Of a DNA stretch of 64,000 nucleotides, positions 28,127 through 37,743 are shown in pieces. Location of the stretch: positions 62,001-126,000 of the forward strand of contig NZ_PIRQ01000007.1 of the NCBI RefSeq assembly GCF_003048535.1, written 5' to 3'. Numbering within the stretch: position 1 is the stretch's first letter; each line of letters begins with the position of its first letter. A model generated the notes under the pieces. That model saw only the letters and a list, made by a program, of their open reading frames with translations. It was not told the origin of the DNA and searched no databases. The position numbers and the translations under genes are program-made. This DNA comes from Campylobacter concisus (lineage in GTDB: Bacteria; Campylobacterota; Campylobacteria; Campylobacterales; Campylobacteraceae).

Positions 28127-29545
28127 TTATATGTAGTAAATTTTTAAATTTCTTGAAATTTTGCGAGTTGCTTTTATAAATTTAAGACGCTTTTTTAGTA
28201 TCTCTTCTCTACTTTTATAAATTTGCTTGTAAATTTTACTCTCGAGCCTCTCTTTATCTGGCATTTCCGGAAGTCTTTTAAGGATGCCGAGCCAGACGTC
28301 ATAGTCTTGAAGATTACCAAAAATTTCTTGCATCTGTTTTAGCTTCTCTTCATACTTTTTAAGCCCTTCAAAATAGAAGATTTCACATAAAAAATCATAT
28401 GTGTATCTCATCTTTTTAAGCTCTATCCTAAGATCATGAAAGCTCTCATTTGGGCAGTCTTGATTAAGACTTTTTAGCCTTTTTTGAGCTAAAACTAAAA
28501 GCATTCTAAGCTTAAAAGAACCAAGGCGCGAAAGGCTTACATCAAAGAGTTTTGACTTATAAAATTCACCCTCGTTTAAAAATATCTCCCACTCTTTTAA
28601 AAATGCGTAGTTTTCTTCGTCACCAAGGTAGCTTTTTACATTTTCATACTCTAAATCTAGAGCCTTTTTTACAAAATATATAGGCTCATTTGCATGTTTT
28701 TGCTCGTTTAAAAAGCTCAAAAATACATCCAAATCTCGCTTTTTGTTTGTCGAGTTTGCAAGCATTTTAAAATTCTCACCAAAAAAAAGTGTCACTTTCT
28801 CATCAAAAACGCCACTAAAAATTTTAAGGATCGATCTAACCTTTCTTAAATTTACGCGAAGCTCATGCAAAACTTCTTCATCTTTGTCTATCAAATACTG
28901 GCTTTTTAGCCTTTTTATTACTTTAAAAATACTAACAAAAAGGACTCTTAGCGCCTCTCCGCTTTTTAGATTTGCAGCAAAATTTGGCAAAATTTCTTTT
29001 TCTTTTATGATCTTATAGGCTCTTTTGTAGTCGATTTGTTCATTTTCATTAGCATGAATGGCAAGAAATTTGTTCTTATATCTTTTATCGCAAGTTACAT
29101 CACTTAGGCAAAAATTTTCTAAAAACGGTGGCAGCTTGAAAAATACGGCTTCATTTTCATCGCTAAATTCGATCTCAAATGTACAAAGCCCGTTTAGTTC
29201 ATTTTTAAAAATATCAATATTGCAAGGATTGTTATTTAGTTTAAAAATATATCTATCTTTTAAGATGACGCTACCAATGCGGTTTTTAAGAGCCTTTTTA
29301 AACTCCACTTTTTCGCAAAATTCTTCATTTTCTTCTCTGATTAGATCTTTGCCTATCTTTACAGTTTTTATAAATTTATCCTCTTCACTTCGAAAGCGGA
29401 TCTCTTCATTTTGCGTTATCTTGGTATAAAATTGAGAAATTTCAAGATGCTTAAAGACTACTCCAGCTTCTTTTAAAAAATCTAGAATTTGAGAATTTTT
29501 GAGTAAAAATTTACGCTCTATCTCCAAACTCACATTTTTCTCCAA
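28127..29545 (-). CDS. CYTH-CHAD domain protein
   Basis: A 472-residue two-domain protein. The N-terminal CYTH domain (about 5-165) begins with the ExExK-type motif E8-I-E10-R-K12, which in this superfamily binds metal and triphosphate; many relatives are inorganic triphosphatases. The C-terminal CHAD domain (about 195-465) is a helical bundle with conserved His/Arg pairs (VLHELRVNLRKVRSILK, FHDLRIELKKMRYTYDFL) that binds polyphosphate. A role in polyphosphate or triphosphate metabolism is inferred. The gene starts a minus-strand unit leading to ubiE, xseA, serC and the methyltransferase. Confidence 0.85.
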   Translation of the reverse strand: MEKNVSLEIERKFLLKNSQILDFLKEAGVVFKHLEISQFYTKITQNEEIRFRSEEDKFIKTVKIGKDLIREENEEFCEKVEFKKALKNRIGSVILKDRYIFKLNNNPCNIDIFKNELNGLCTFEIEFSDENEAVFFKLPPFLENFCLSDVTCDKRYKNKFLAIHANENEQIDYKRAYKIIKEKEILPNFAANLKSGEALRVLFVSIFKVIKRLKSQYLIDKDEEVLHELRVNLRKVRSILKIFSGVFDEKVTLFFGENFKMLANSTNKKRDLDVFLSFLNEQKHANEPIYFVKKALDLEYENVKSYLGDEENYAFLKEWEIFLNEGEFYKSKLFDVSLSRLGSFKLRMLLVLAQKRLKSLNQDCPNESFHDLRIELKKMRYTYDFLCEIFYFEGLKKYEEKLKQMQEIFGNLQDYDVWLGILKRLPEMPDKERLESKIYKQIYKSREEILKKRLKFIKATRKISRNLKIYYI

Positions 29546-29631
29546 AATTTTTTGTTCATTTTAGCAAGTTAGTGCTTAAAACAATGAGAAAAATGCTAAA
29601 TCTAGGCTTATTTTAAAAGTATTTTTACAAG

Positions 29632-29672
29632 AAAAAGATGAAATTTATGCTGCTAAATAGCAACATAAATTT
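29632..29672 (-). terminator. Probable terminator after perR
   Basis: AAATTTATG (29641-29649) pairs with CATAAATTT (29664-29672), with an inner TGCT/AGCA arm. The hairpin overlaps the perR stop codon and is followed on the minus strand by CATCTTTTTC. The stem is AT-rich, so strength is uncertain. Confidence 0.45.
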
Positions 29673-30082
29673 TATTTACAGTGTTTACAGCTTTTTACGC
29701 TAGCTACGATGTTTAGACGTTCTATTATATTTCCGATCTTCTTTTCTAGCGCTTCTTGATATTTGCCAAGCTCAGCATCATCGTAGCTCACGTCCTCAAC
29801 GCTTCCACAGCTTTCGCAAACTACATGGATATGTGGATATTCGTAGATGTCATATCTAGCTTTTTGATTAACGATATTTACTTCAACTACGAGGCCTTCG
29901 TCTTTTAAAGTATTTAAATTTTTATAAACTGTCGCAAGAGAAACTGATGGACTCTCTTTTAAAATTTCATCATAAAGCTCATCAATCGTTGGATGCGTAT
30001 GACGATCAAGAATTCTTAAAACGCTAAGGCGTTGTGGCGTGACTTTTAGCCCAGATTGCTTTAATAATGATACGTATTGCAT
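29672..30082 (-). CDS. perR: Fur-family peroxide-stress regulator PerR
   Basis: A 136-residue Fur-family repressor. It has an N-terminal winged helix (KVTPQRLSVLRIL ... SVSLATVYKNLNTLKDEGLV, about 13-66) and a C-terminal metal-binding dimerisation domain with HIHVVCESCG (about 89-98) and a second CxxC in SCKHC near the end, the structural zinc site. Overall sequence and length match my memory of C. jejuni PerR (136 residues) rather than Fur (about 157). It represses catalase and other peroxide-defence genes, and lies beside dxs, also as in C. jejuni. The 72 bases separating it from dxs are AT-rich. Confidence 0.9.
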   Translation of the reverse strand: MQYVSLLKQSGLKVTPQRLSVLRILDRHTHPTIDELYDEILKESPSVSLATVYKNLNTLKDEGLVVEVNIVNQKARYDIYEYPHIHVVCESCGSVEDVSYDDAELGKYQEALEKKIGNIIERLNIVASVKSCKHCK

Positions 30083-30154
30083 AATGCTTTTCCTTGTTTT
30101 TATTTTGGCTTATGCTAGCAAAAATAATATTAAACGTTACTTTATTAAATGATA
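30083..30154 (-). promoter_or_regulatory. Promoter region of perR, possible PerR site
   Basis: This 72-base gap is strongly AT-rich and contains imperfect dyads built from ATTAATATCATTTAAT and TTTAATATTATTTTT around a central AACGTT (minus strand). An AATATTAT stretch can serve as a -10 box. AT-rich dyads of this kind are typical operators for Fur-family proteins, and PerR autoregulation is known in Campylobacter; the exact site is inference. Confidence 0.35.
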
Positions 30155-31981
30155 TTAATTATTCTCTAGTAAATTTTTGGTAATCTGCTCGGCACTTATA
30201 CCAAGATATTTTTCAACCTCAGCAGTTGAACCATGTGGGATAAATTTATCTTCATACTCAAAGCTAATGACGCTTATATTTGAGATTTTATTTTCTTGTA
30301 AAAATGCACTTACTATCTCACCAATACCGCCTTTTTTGGCACTATCGCTAAAGATGTACCATTTTTTAGTGCGCTTTGCAAGATCCAGTAAAAGCTCACT
30401 ATCAAGCGGTTTTGCAAAGACAAGATCAACCAATATCACATCAAGCTTGCCAGTTAGTAAATTTCTGACCAAATTTGCTCTGCCAACGCCGTTGCCATAG
30501 CCTAAAAATACAATATCACTATTTGCATCAGCTAAAATTTCACCCTTGCCAAACTCAAGTGGCTGAGCTTCAAACTCATCTCTTAAGATAAACGCTCCGC
30601 GTGGATATCTAAATGCACTTACACCCTTGTAAGAGTAGGCAAATTCCATAACATTTTTCATGCTCTCTTCGCACCTTGGAGCAAAAAGAACCATGTTTGG
30701 CACGGCATTTAAAAAACTGATATCAAAAGCACCCTGATGCGTTTCGCCGTCCTCGCCCACAATACCAGCCCTATCCATCGCAAAAGTGATGTTTAAATTT
30801 AAAATAGAAGCGTCATGAATGACTTGATCATAGGCCCTTTGCATAAAAGTTGAGTATATCGCGACAAATGGCTTAAAACCCTCTTTTGCCATAGCTGACA
30901 TCGAGGTGACTGCATGCTGCTCGGCTATCGCTACGTCCCAAAAACGATCTGGAAATTCTTGTATCAAAGCGTCCATGCCAGTGCCTGTTGGCATCGCGGC
31001 CGTTACGCCAACGATGTCGCTATGCTCTCTTGCCATCTTTAAAAGCTGCTCGCTAAAGATCGCCGTGGCTGACTTGTTTGACTGTCTTTTGATAAATTCG
31101 CCACTTTTTAGATCAAATGGCCCAACTCCGTGCCAATTTTCATAATAGCCCTCGGCAAATTCATACCCTTTGCCCTTTAGCGTCTGTACATGCACAATGA
31201 CTGGTTTTTTCATACTTTTTGCCGTCTCGAATGTACTAAGAAGCGCGGCTAAATCGTGTCCATCAACTGGCCCAATGTACTCAAGCCCAAGCTCTTCAAA
31301 AAACATGCCAGGAGTGATGAGTCTAATGCCCTCTTCGATACGTCTAGCCATATATGCAGCCGAATCTGGCATATAGCTTAGAAATTTCTCAACTCTGCCC
31401 TTAAATTTTTGATAAAACTGTCCTGCCATCATCTGGCTTAGATACTTGCTAAGTGCACCTATTGGCTTGCTTATACTCATCTCGTTGTCGTTTAGGATGA
31501 TGACGCAAGGATATTTTCTATCCCCTAGCTCATTTAGCGCCTCGTACGCCATGCCGCCACTTAGAGAGCCATCGCCTATGACAGCTACTGGGATACGATC
31601 TTCATTTTTAAGTTTTATCGCCTTTGCAGCACCAACTGCAAGCGATATGGACGTCGAGCTATGCCCTGCTACAAAGTAGTCAAATTTACTTTCGCTTGGC
31701 TTTGTATAGCCGCTGATACCATTAAATTTTCTAAGCGTATCAAAGCTCTCCCAGCGTCCAGTTAGTAGCTTGTGTGCGTAGCTTTGGTGGCTTACATCGA
31801 AGATAAATGGATCTTTTGTCACATCAAAAATTTTATGCATTGCTACAATGATCTCAACTGCACCGATATTTGAGCTAAGATGACCGCCATTTTTGCTAAC
31901 AGTGGCTAAAATTTTATCTCTGATGTCATGACAAAGTGCGTTTAGTTCATCAACATCTAAACTTTTAACGTCTTTATTCAT
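30155..31981 (-). CDS. dxs: 1-deoxy-D-xylulose-5-phosphate synthase
   Basis: Dxs condenses pyruvate and glyceraldehyde 3-phosphate, the first step of the MEP isoprenoid pathway, and feeds thiamine and pyridoxal synthesis. The 608 residues contain the thiamine diphosphate motif GDGSLSGGMAYEALN (about 137-151), GGHLSSNIGAVEI near the start, PVDGHDLAALL (about 238), and the transketolase central part TFAMDRAGIVGEDGETHQGAFDISFL (about 400). It overlaps fliH by 8 bases, so a metabolic gene rides at the end of the flagellar operon. Confidence 0.96.
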   Translation of the reverse strand: MNKDVKSLDVDELNALCHDIRDKILATVSKNGGHLSSNIGAVEIIVAMHKIFDVTKDPFIFDVSHQSYAHKLLTGRWESFDTLRKFNGISGYTKPSESKFDYFVAGHSSTSISLAVGAAKAIKLKNEDRIPVAVIGDGSLSGGMAYEALNELGDRKYPCVIILNDNEMSISKPIGALSKYLSQMMAGQFYQKFKGRVEKFLSYMPDSAAYMARRIEEGIRLITPGMFFEELGLEYIGPVDGHDLAALLSTFETAKSMKKPVIVHVQTLKGKGYEFAEGYYENWHGVGPFDLKSGEFIKRQSNKSATAIFSEQLLKMAREHSDIVGVTAAMPTGTGMDALIQEFPDRFWDVAIAEQHAVTSMSAMAKEGFKPFVAIYSTFMQRAYDQVIHDASILNLNITFAMDRAGIVGEDGETHQGAFDISFLNAVPNMVLFAPRCEESMKNVMEFAYSYKGVSAFRYPRGAFILRDEFEAQPLEFGKGEILADANSDIVFLGYGNGVGRANLVRNLLTGKLDVILVDLVFAKPLDSELLLDLAKRTKKWYIFSDSAKKGGIGEIVSAFLQENKISNISVISFEYEDKFIPHGSTAEVEKYLGISAEQITKNLLENN

Positions 31982-32837
31982 TATTTACCAGCATTTTTAG
32001 TTTTTCTAGCCTTGTTTGCATAGTCGCATCGATGTTTCCGCCCTCGCTTATGATCACCACGCCACCTTTACTTATGGCATCATCAGCGCTTATTTTGACG
32101 TGTTCATTCTTGCTAAATTGCTCTTTTATATATTTGCTATCTTCGGGATTTACGCGAATTTCTATATTTTTAACATTACTTAGCTCTTTTATAAGCGAGC
32201 TTGCTAAATGATGAGCGATCTGATTTGAAGAGGTTGAAATTTCTTTATCGATTACTTCTTTTGCGATTTTTATAGCAGTTTGCCCGAGCTCTTCTTCGAT
32301 CTTCTTTAAAAACTCATCAAATTTAACGTACTGCTCATCTAACTTTGCAGCTGAAGTGCTAAATCTAGCCTCTAACTCATTTATCTTCGCTTCATTTGCT
32401 GCATTTGCTTGGGCGATACCCTCATTTTTACCATCTTCTTTTGCGCGAGAAATTTCAGCCTCAAGGCGTTTAGCAAATTCGCTCTCTTGATTTTCTATTT
32501 GCATTTGAAGTTTAATGATGTTGCTACTTAGCTCGTCTGTTTTTTTAAGCAATTCTTCAATAAAGCTTGACTCGCCTGCTTGCTGTATTTGTGGACTTTG
32601 AGCCTGAGAAGCAAAGTGGTTTTGTGGGCTTGCTTGTGTTTGGTGGCTAGCTTGAGGAACAAAATTTTCACCCTTTTGCCCAAAATTTTGCTCGCTTAGC
32701 TCTTCACTAAGATTATTTTCTTCTATCAATACAGGAGCACTATCTGCGGCTCGCTCTCCAACTCCAAGCACCTTAAATCTGTAATTTTCTATAAAGTGAG
32801 CCGGAGAAGTCTCACTGGTTATTACGCTGCTTTTCAT
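31974..32837 (-). CDS. fliH: Flagellar assembly protein FliH
   Basis: FliH binds and restrains the export ATPase FliI at the base of the flagellar type III secretion system. The 287 residues show a Gln/Ser-rich disordered N-terminal region (about 45-95), a long Glu/Ala-rich coiled coil (about 100-175) and a conserved C-terminal domain (EELGQTAIKIAKEVIDKEIS ... NVKNIEIRVNPEDSKYIKEQF). Sequence conservation in FliH is low, but position between fliG and dxs and the domain pattern support the call. It overlaps fliG by 4 bases. Confidence 0.85.
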   Translation of the reverse strand: MKSSVITSETSPAHFIENYRFKVLGVGERAADSAPVLIEENNLSEELSEQNFGQKGENFVPQASHQTQASPQNHFASQAQSPQIQQAGESSFIEELLKKTDELSSNIIKLQMQIENQESEFAKRLEAEISRAKEDGKNEGIAQANAANEAKINELEARFSTSAAKLDEQYVKFDEFLKKIEEELGQTAIKIAKEVIDKEISTSSNQIAHHLASSLIKELSNVKNIEIRVNPEDSKYIKEQFSKNEHVKISADDAISKGGVVIISEGGNIDATMQTRLEKLKMLVNNE

Positions 32838-33868
32838 TCTATCATCTCATCTGCTTCGCCGACTTGGAATACACCTTGATCAGCTAGAGTTTGCACTGTC
32901 TCTACTATGCGTCTTTGAGCCTCTTCAACATCTTTTACACGCACCGCACCAAGATATTGCATCTCCTCTTTAAAGGCTTCTGCTGCACGCTGAGACATAT
33001 TTGATAAAAATTTATCCTTTATACCATCGCTTGAGCCTTTAAATGCGACCATAAGGTCTTTTTTATCAACATTTTTAAGAATTTCTCTAATCGCAGTTGC
33101 GTTAAGATTGATAATATCTTCAAAGGTAAACATAAGCTCTTTAATCGTTGTTGCAAGTTTATCATCGCTTTGTTCGATGCGTTCGATCGTGCTTTTGCTG
33201 GCTTTTTGCCCAAGCCTATTAAGCACTTCTGCCACAGCTCTTGGACCGCCAACCTCGACTTTGTATGATGTAAGACTTTCAAGCTTGCCCTCAAGTACAG
33301 TTGAAACACGCTTAATTACCGATGGGCTAATATCACCAAGATTTGCCATTCTAATAACGACTTCGCTTCTTAGCTCATCTGAGAAAAAGCTAAGCGTTTC
33401 AGCAGCGCTCGTTGAGTCCATGTGAGCTAGTATTAGCGCGATGGTTTGAGGGTGCTCTTTTATGATAAAGTCTGCAAGCTGTTGTGGTTTTATCTTATCA
33501 AGATAGCCAAAGCTTTTTGAGTTTTCCATGCTTTTTGCAAGCTTGTCTAAAATTTTCTGAGCAGCCTCTGGACCAAATGTGCGGTAAAGAATTTCTTTTG
33601 CGTACTCTAAACCACCACTTCTCATATATTGATTTGACTGCATTAATGCGTAAAATTCTTCTAGCACGGCACTTGCAACTTGTTTGTCTATGTTTTTTGC
33701 GGTTGCGATATAGCCTGAAATTTCAGTGATGACATCAACATCCATGTGAGAAAATATAAGAGCAGTTGCCTCTTCGCCAAGCTGAATCAGCAAAATAGCA
33801 ATCTTTTCAGGCATCGATAGATCATCATAAATCATTTTTTGCTTGTCATTTAGCTTTATTGACATCAA
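32834..33868 (-). CDS. fliG: Flagellar motor switch protein FliG
   Basis: FliG is the rotor protein that couples the MS ring (FliF) to the C ring and contacts the stator through charged residues in its C-terminal domain. The 344 residues carry the three FliG domains: N-terminal (about 20-110), middle with EHPQTIALILAHMDSTSAAE (about 132-151), and C-terminal with MFTFEDIINLNATAIREILKNVDKKDLMVAFKGS (about 242-275). Length is normal. It overlaps fliF and fliH by 4 bases each. Confidence 0.97.
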   Translation of the reverse strand: MMSIKLNDKQKMIYDDLSMPEKIAILLIQLGEEATALIFSHMDVDVITEISGYIATAKNIDKQVASAVLEEFYALMQSNQYMRSGGLEYAKEILYRTFGPEAAQKILDKLAKSMENSKSFGYLDKIKPQQLADFIIKEHPQTIALILAHMDSTSAAETLSFFSDELRSEVVIRMANLGDISPSVIKRVSTVLEGKLESLTSYKVEVGGPRAVAEVLNRLGQKASKSTIERIEQSDDKLATTIKELMFTFEDIINLNATAIREILKNVDKKDLMVAFKGSSDGIKDKFLSNMSQRAAEAFKEEMQYLGAVRVKDVEEAQRRIVETVQTLADQGVFQVGEADEMIE

Positions 33869-35562
33869 ATTTCCTTACGCATATTAAAGTCGCTGTCATT
33901 TTTTACCATATCTTGAAGTAGCATTGCTATCTCTTCATTTCTCTCTGTGATGACCGCTCTCATTTTCTCAAGTAAAACATCGTATTTTAGTTCATCTTCA
34001 TTAAACTCGCCACTAAGTCCTAGTTGCTCTTCGACCTTTTTGCGAGCAGCTTTAAATTTCTCAAGCGTATCTTCAGCATCTACCTCAATATCTTCAAGAC
34101 CATCTTGAACTTGCTCCTCTTCTTCTTTTGTCTCTTCAAGCATCTTTTGCATAAATGGCACAATGACTTTTTTGTAGAAGATGTAGAGCAACAATGCTGC
34201 AAAAATATATTTTAGTAGCGGCATAAATGGCACTACATAGTTATTCACAAAGCCATCCATCTTCTCGCTAGTGCTTATATCTTTGCCGGTTTTAAACTCA
34301 AAGTTATCCAAGCTTACTTCATCGCCTCTATTTTGGTTATAGCCGATTGATTGTTTGATTAAATTTGTGATTGATTCTCTTTGCTCTTTAGAAAGTGGAG
34401 TAAATTCTACCTCACCAGTTGGCTTGCCGTCACTATCTTTTTTACTTTGATAAAGTCCGTCTATAACGACAGCTGCACTCACTCTATTTATGCTAGCAAA
34501 CTGTCCTTTAATGCTTGTTACTTTCTTTGAAATTTCATAGTTTGTCTGCTGTGAGCTTTTGTTGTACTGCTCTTTTAAAGTGCTGTCATCTAGCCCTTGA
34601 ACAGGGCCTATGTTGCTAACCGCACCTGGTACGCCGCCCACTTCATTTGGAGCTGAGCCTTGGCGCTTTTCTTCGATATTGCTCTCACTTCTAACGACGT
34701 TATTTGGGTCATAAACTTCACTTTTTGTATCTTTTTTGTCAAAGTCAAAGTCGATATTTACCTTTGCTACGACCTTGTCCGCACCGCCCACGATAGGAGC
34801 TAGCACATTTACGATCTTTTGCTCGTAATTATTTTCAAACTCGCGCTTATAGCGGATCTGCTGAGCTATAGCATCACTATCAAACTCACCATCTTCATCG
34901 CCAAGTGCGACGCCGTCTTGATTTACGATCTTTACATTTTCTGTGCTCAAGTTTGTAACAGAGGCAGCGACAAGATTTTTAATACCAAAAATTTGTTTCG
35001 CATTTAGGCTAACGCCTGGCTTTAGCTCAACCACGATAGAAGCTGTTGGAAGTGCTTGTCTTTCAGTGAAAACACTCTCTTTTGGAATGGCTATTCTTAC
35101 GGTTGCTTTTTGGATAGATGAGAGGCTCTCGATCGTTCTGGCTAGTTCGCCCTCAAGCGCTCTTTGAAATTTTACTCTCTGCTCGGCATCAGTCGCACCA
35201 AATTCTTGCTTATCAAAAATTTCAAAGCCGATTTTGCTCTCTTTTGGTATTCCAAGCGTTGCAACAGCGATACGCTCTTTATAGACATCGCTCGTTGGCA
35301 CAAGAATAGTACCTTCGTTTGCTAATTTATATTTAATGCCATCTTTGTTTAGCTGATCAAGTATTAAGGCAGAATCGTTTGGACTAATGTTTTCAAAAAG
35401 GACGCTGTAGCCTGCAAAATTTTCATTTTTGCTTTTATAAAGTGTTAAAAATACCAAAAATGCCACGACCAAGACGATCGAGCTAGCTGCAACGATTTTT
35501 TGCTTTAATGAAAGCTTTTGATAAATTTGACTTATTTGATGAAGTAATGCTTTAAAATCCAT
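33865..35562 (-). CDS. fliF: Flagellar MS-ring protein FliF
   Basis: FliF forms the MS ring in the inner membrane, the first structure built in flagellar assembly. The 565 residues contain TM1 (about 24-44, KIVAASSIVLVVAFLVFLTLY) and a YscJ-like periplasmic domain (about 50-215, with FENISPNDSALILDQLNKDGI and KATVRIAIPKESVF). The second ring-forming domain follows, then TM2 (about 440-460) and a Glu-rich cytoplasmic tail that binds FliG. It follows hisC by 4 bases. I see no sigma-54 box upstream, so expression probably comes from within the lysA-pheA-hisC train or a promoter I cannot identify. Confidence 0.96.
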   Translation of the reverse strand: MDFKALLHQISQIYQKLSLKQKIVAASSIVLVVAFLVFLTLYKSKNENFAGYSVLFENISPNDSALILDQLNKDGIKYKLANEGTILVPTSDVYKERIAVATLGIPKESKIGFEIFDKQEFGATDAEQRVKFQRALEGELARTIESLSSIQKATVRIAIPKESVFTERQALPTASIVVELKPGVSLNAKQIFGIKNLVAASVTNLSTENVKIVNQDGVALGDEDGEFDSDAIAQQIRYKREFENNYEQKIVNVLAPIVGGADKVVAKVNIDFDFDKKDTKSEVYDPNNVVRSESNIEEKRQGSAPNEVGGVPGAVSNIGPVQGLDDSTLKEQYNKSSQQTNYEISKKVTSIKGQFASINRVSAAVVIDGLYQSKKDSDGKPTGEVEFTPLSKEQRESITNLIKQSIGYNQNRGDEVSLDNFEFKTGKDISTSEKMDGFVNNYVVPFMPLLKYIFAALLLYIFYKKVIVPFMQKMLEETKEEEEQVQDGLEDIEVDAEDTLEKFKAARKKVEEQLGLSGEFNEDELKYDVLLEKMRAVITERNEEIAMLLQDMVKNDSDFNMRKEI

Positions 35563-35566
35563 ATTC

Positions 35567-36664
35567 CTACTTTAAAATTTGCTTTAATTCTTCAAAAACT
35601 CTATCATTTTGCCAGCTAAGGCCGATGGTGATTCTCACCGCATTTAAGGCGTAGCTTTTTAGATCTCGCAAAATTATACCCTTTTTTAGCATCTTTTCGC
35701 ATATCTGGCTTGATTTTGGCTCGTTAAATTTAAAAGTTATGAAATTCGTATAGCTTGGGATAAATTCTATGCCATTTTGCTTTGCAAATTCTTCATATCT
35801 CTTCATTTGCTCGAAGTTATTTTGCATGGCTTGCTGCACAAACTCATCATCCCCAAGTGCTACTATCGCAGCTCTTAAGCTTGGAGTTGTGATGTTAAAC
35901 GGAGCTCTTAGTTTTGAAAGAGCGCCTATAATCTCTTCATTTGCTACGCCGTATCCCACGCGCATACCACCAAGTGCGTAGGCCTTTGAGAAAGTGCCAA
36001 GATAGATGGCATTTTTAAATTTCACCACCTCGCTTGGCTTTATCTCTTTTTTACTATCTTTAAATTTTGCAAATTCGTTGTAAGCACAATCAAGCACAAC
36101 AAGCGTATTTTCATCAACGCTTGTTATAAATTTAAAAACCTCATCCGCGTCCAAACACTCGCCTAATGGGTTATTCGGCAAGCAAAGAAAGATGACAGAA
36201 ATTTCATCTTTATGCGCATTATAAATTTCTAAAAACTCGTTCAAATTATGCTCCACACTCTTTGTGCGGTAAATTTTAGCTCCAGTTTGTTTTGCATAAA
36301 TTTCATACATCGCAAATGTCACGCCAGCCATCAAAACGCCACTTTGCTTGTTTGCCTTTGCGTGAAGCGCGTATTCTATGATCTGGTCACTTCCAGAGCC
36401 AATGATTAGATTTTTGCTAGTTACGCCAAATTTCTTAGCCAGTCCTTCTTTTAGCTCAAAGTAGCTATCGTCTGGATAGAGATGCGCTTTTTTAGCGACC
36501 TCTTTTAGAGCCTCTTCTACGCGTTTGCTCGTGCCAAAAGGGTTTTCGTTGCTAGCTAGCTTTATCACATCTTTTGCCTCGATGCCAAACTCTCTAACTA
36601 CAAGCTCTATCGGCTTTCCAGCCTCGTAATTAACTAAATCATCTAAAAAATCATTAAACTTCAT
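35567..36664 (-). CDS. hisC: Histidinol-phosphate aminotransferase
   Basis: HisC transaminates imidazole acetol phosphate to histidinol phosphate; relatives can also act on aromatic amino acids. The 365 residues include [19 protein letters not shown] (about 35-53), [13 protein letters not shown], the [14 protein letters not shown] region, and the PLP lysine in [19 protein letters not shown] (about 220-238). It follows pheA with a 1-base overlap and precedes fliF. Its place beside pheA leaves room for an additional role as aromatic aminotransferase. Confidence 0.93.
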   Translation of the reverse strand: MKFNDFLDDLVNYEAGKPIELVVREFGIEAKDVIKLASNENPFGTSKRVEEALKEVAKKAHLYPDDSYFELKEGLAKKFGVTSKNLIIGSGSDQIIEYALHAKANKQSGVLMAGVTFAMYEIYAKQTGAKIYRTKSVEHNLNEFLEIYNAHKDEISVIFLCLPNNPLGECLDADEVFKFITSVDENTLVVLDCAYNEFAKFKDSKKEIKPSEVVKFKNAIYLGTFSKAYALGGMRVGYGVANEEIIGALSKLRAPFNITTPSLRAAIVALGDDEFVQQAMQNNFEQMKRYEEFAKQNGIEFIPSYTNFITFKFNEPKSSQICEKMLKKGIILRDLKSYALNAVRITIGLSWQNDRVFEELKQILK

Positions 36665-37743
36665 TACTCTTCTCCGTTTAAATAACTCCCTAACCAGCTT
36701 ATCTCAGCACCGCTCTCTTTTGCTAATTCAAAGGCATTTTGTACCTTCTCATCGTCGATATGCCCTTCAAAATCAAGATAAAACATTGATTTAAACTCGC
36801 GTTGTTTTATAGGGCGTGACTCAAGTTTTGTGATATTGATATTTTCATTTTTAAAGATAGAAAGCAGATCAGCAAGGCGTCCTGGACTGTGGTCAGTCTT
36901 TGCAAGGATTGAAGTTTTTGAGTTCTCAACTCTTGCATTTTTAAAATCGCTTAAAATCAAAAATCTCGTTCTATTTGCCATATTGTCTTCAATCGTCTCA
37001 TAAACTATCGGCACATTATAAATCTTAGCTGCGATCTTTGAGCAAATGGCGGCTGAATTTCTATCCATTGATGCCATATATGCAGCTGCTGCGGTTGATT
37101 TTGCTGGAACAAATTCAATTTCGTTTAGCATATGATCTTCTAAAAATTTACGGCATTGATTATACCCTTGCGGATGTGAATAAATTCGCTTTATCTCTTT
37201 TAAATTTTCATTTATGCTAACAAAGCTATGATGGATATCCACATAAAGCTCAGCAACTATTTTTATATCACTAAATTTACTCAAACAATCAAGCGTAGCG
37301 CCAACAGCGCCTTCGGTATTGTTTTCAATAGGCACAACGCCGTATTTTGCCTCTTTTTGAGCTAATTTTGTAAAAACTGCCTCGATGGTCGCAAGTGGTA
37401 AATATGAACTCATCGCACCAAATCTACTCTGAGCCGCCTGATGCGTGTAAGTGCCTTCAGGCCCTAGATATACGATCTTTTGAGGCATTTCTAAATTCCT
37501 ACTCACAGCAAAAATTTCAAGATAAATGGCCTCGATCGCAGCTTTATTTAAAGCCTTATCTTTACTAAGGCTAGTTAAGCGGTTTATGATAGCTCGCTCT
37601 CGCTCAGGACGATATATAGGCGTTCCGCTAGTTTGTTTTAGCTTGCCGATTTGCTCAACTAAAATCATCCTTTCATTTAGTTTATTTAAGATGAGATCAT
37701 CGATCGCATCGATCTCTTTTCTAAGCTCATTTAGCTCTTGCAT
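36664..37743 (-). CDS. pheA: Bifunctional chorismate mutase / prephenate dehydratase
   Basis: PheA converts chorismate to prephenate and then phenylpyruvate for phenylalanine synthesis. The 359 residues show a chorismate mutase domain (about 1-85, [23 protein letters not shown]), a prephenate dehydratase domain (about 95-275, [14 protein letters not shown] and [20 protein letters not shown]) and a C-terminal ACT domain (about 280-355, [21 protein letters not shown]) for phenylalanine feedback. I start at MQELNEL, which has GGAG upstream and overlaps lysA by 17 bases; a start 18 codons earlier would add an unrelated extension lying inside lysA. Confidence 0.94.
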   Translation of the reverse strand: MQELNELRKEIDAIDDLILNKLNERMILVEQIGKLKQTSGTPIYRPERERAIINRLTSLSKDKALNKAAIEAIYLEIFAVSRNLEMPQKIVYLGPEGTYTHQAAQSRFGAMSSYLPLATIEAVFTKLAQKEAKYGVVPIENNTEGAVGATLDCLSKFSDIKIVAELYVDIHHSFVSINENLKEIKRIYSHPQGYNQCRKFLEDHMLNEIEFVPAKSTAAAAYMASMDRNSAAICSKIAAKIYNVPIVYETIEDNMANRTRFLILSDFKNARVENSKTSILAKTDHSPGRLADLLSIFKNENINITKLESRPIKQREFKSMFYLDFEGHIDDEKVQNAFELAKESGAEISWLGSYLNGEE

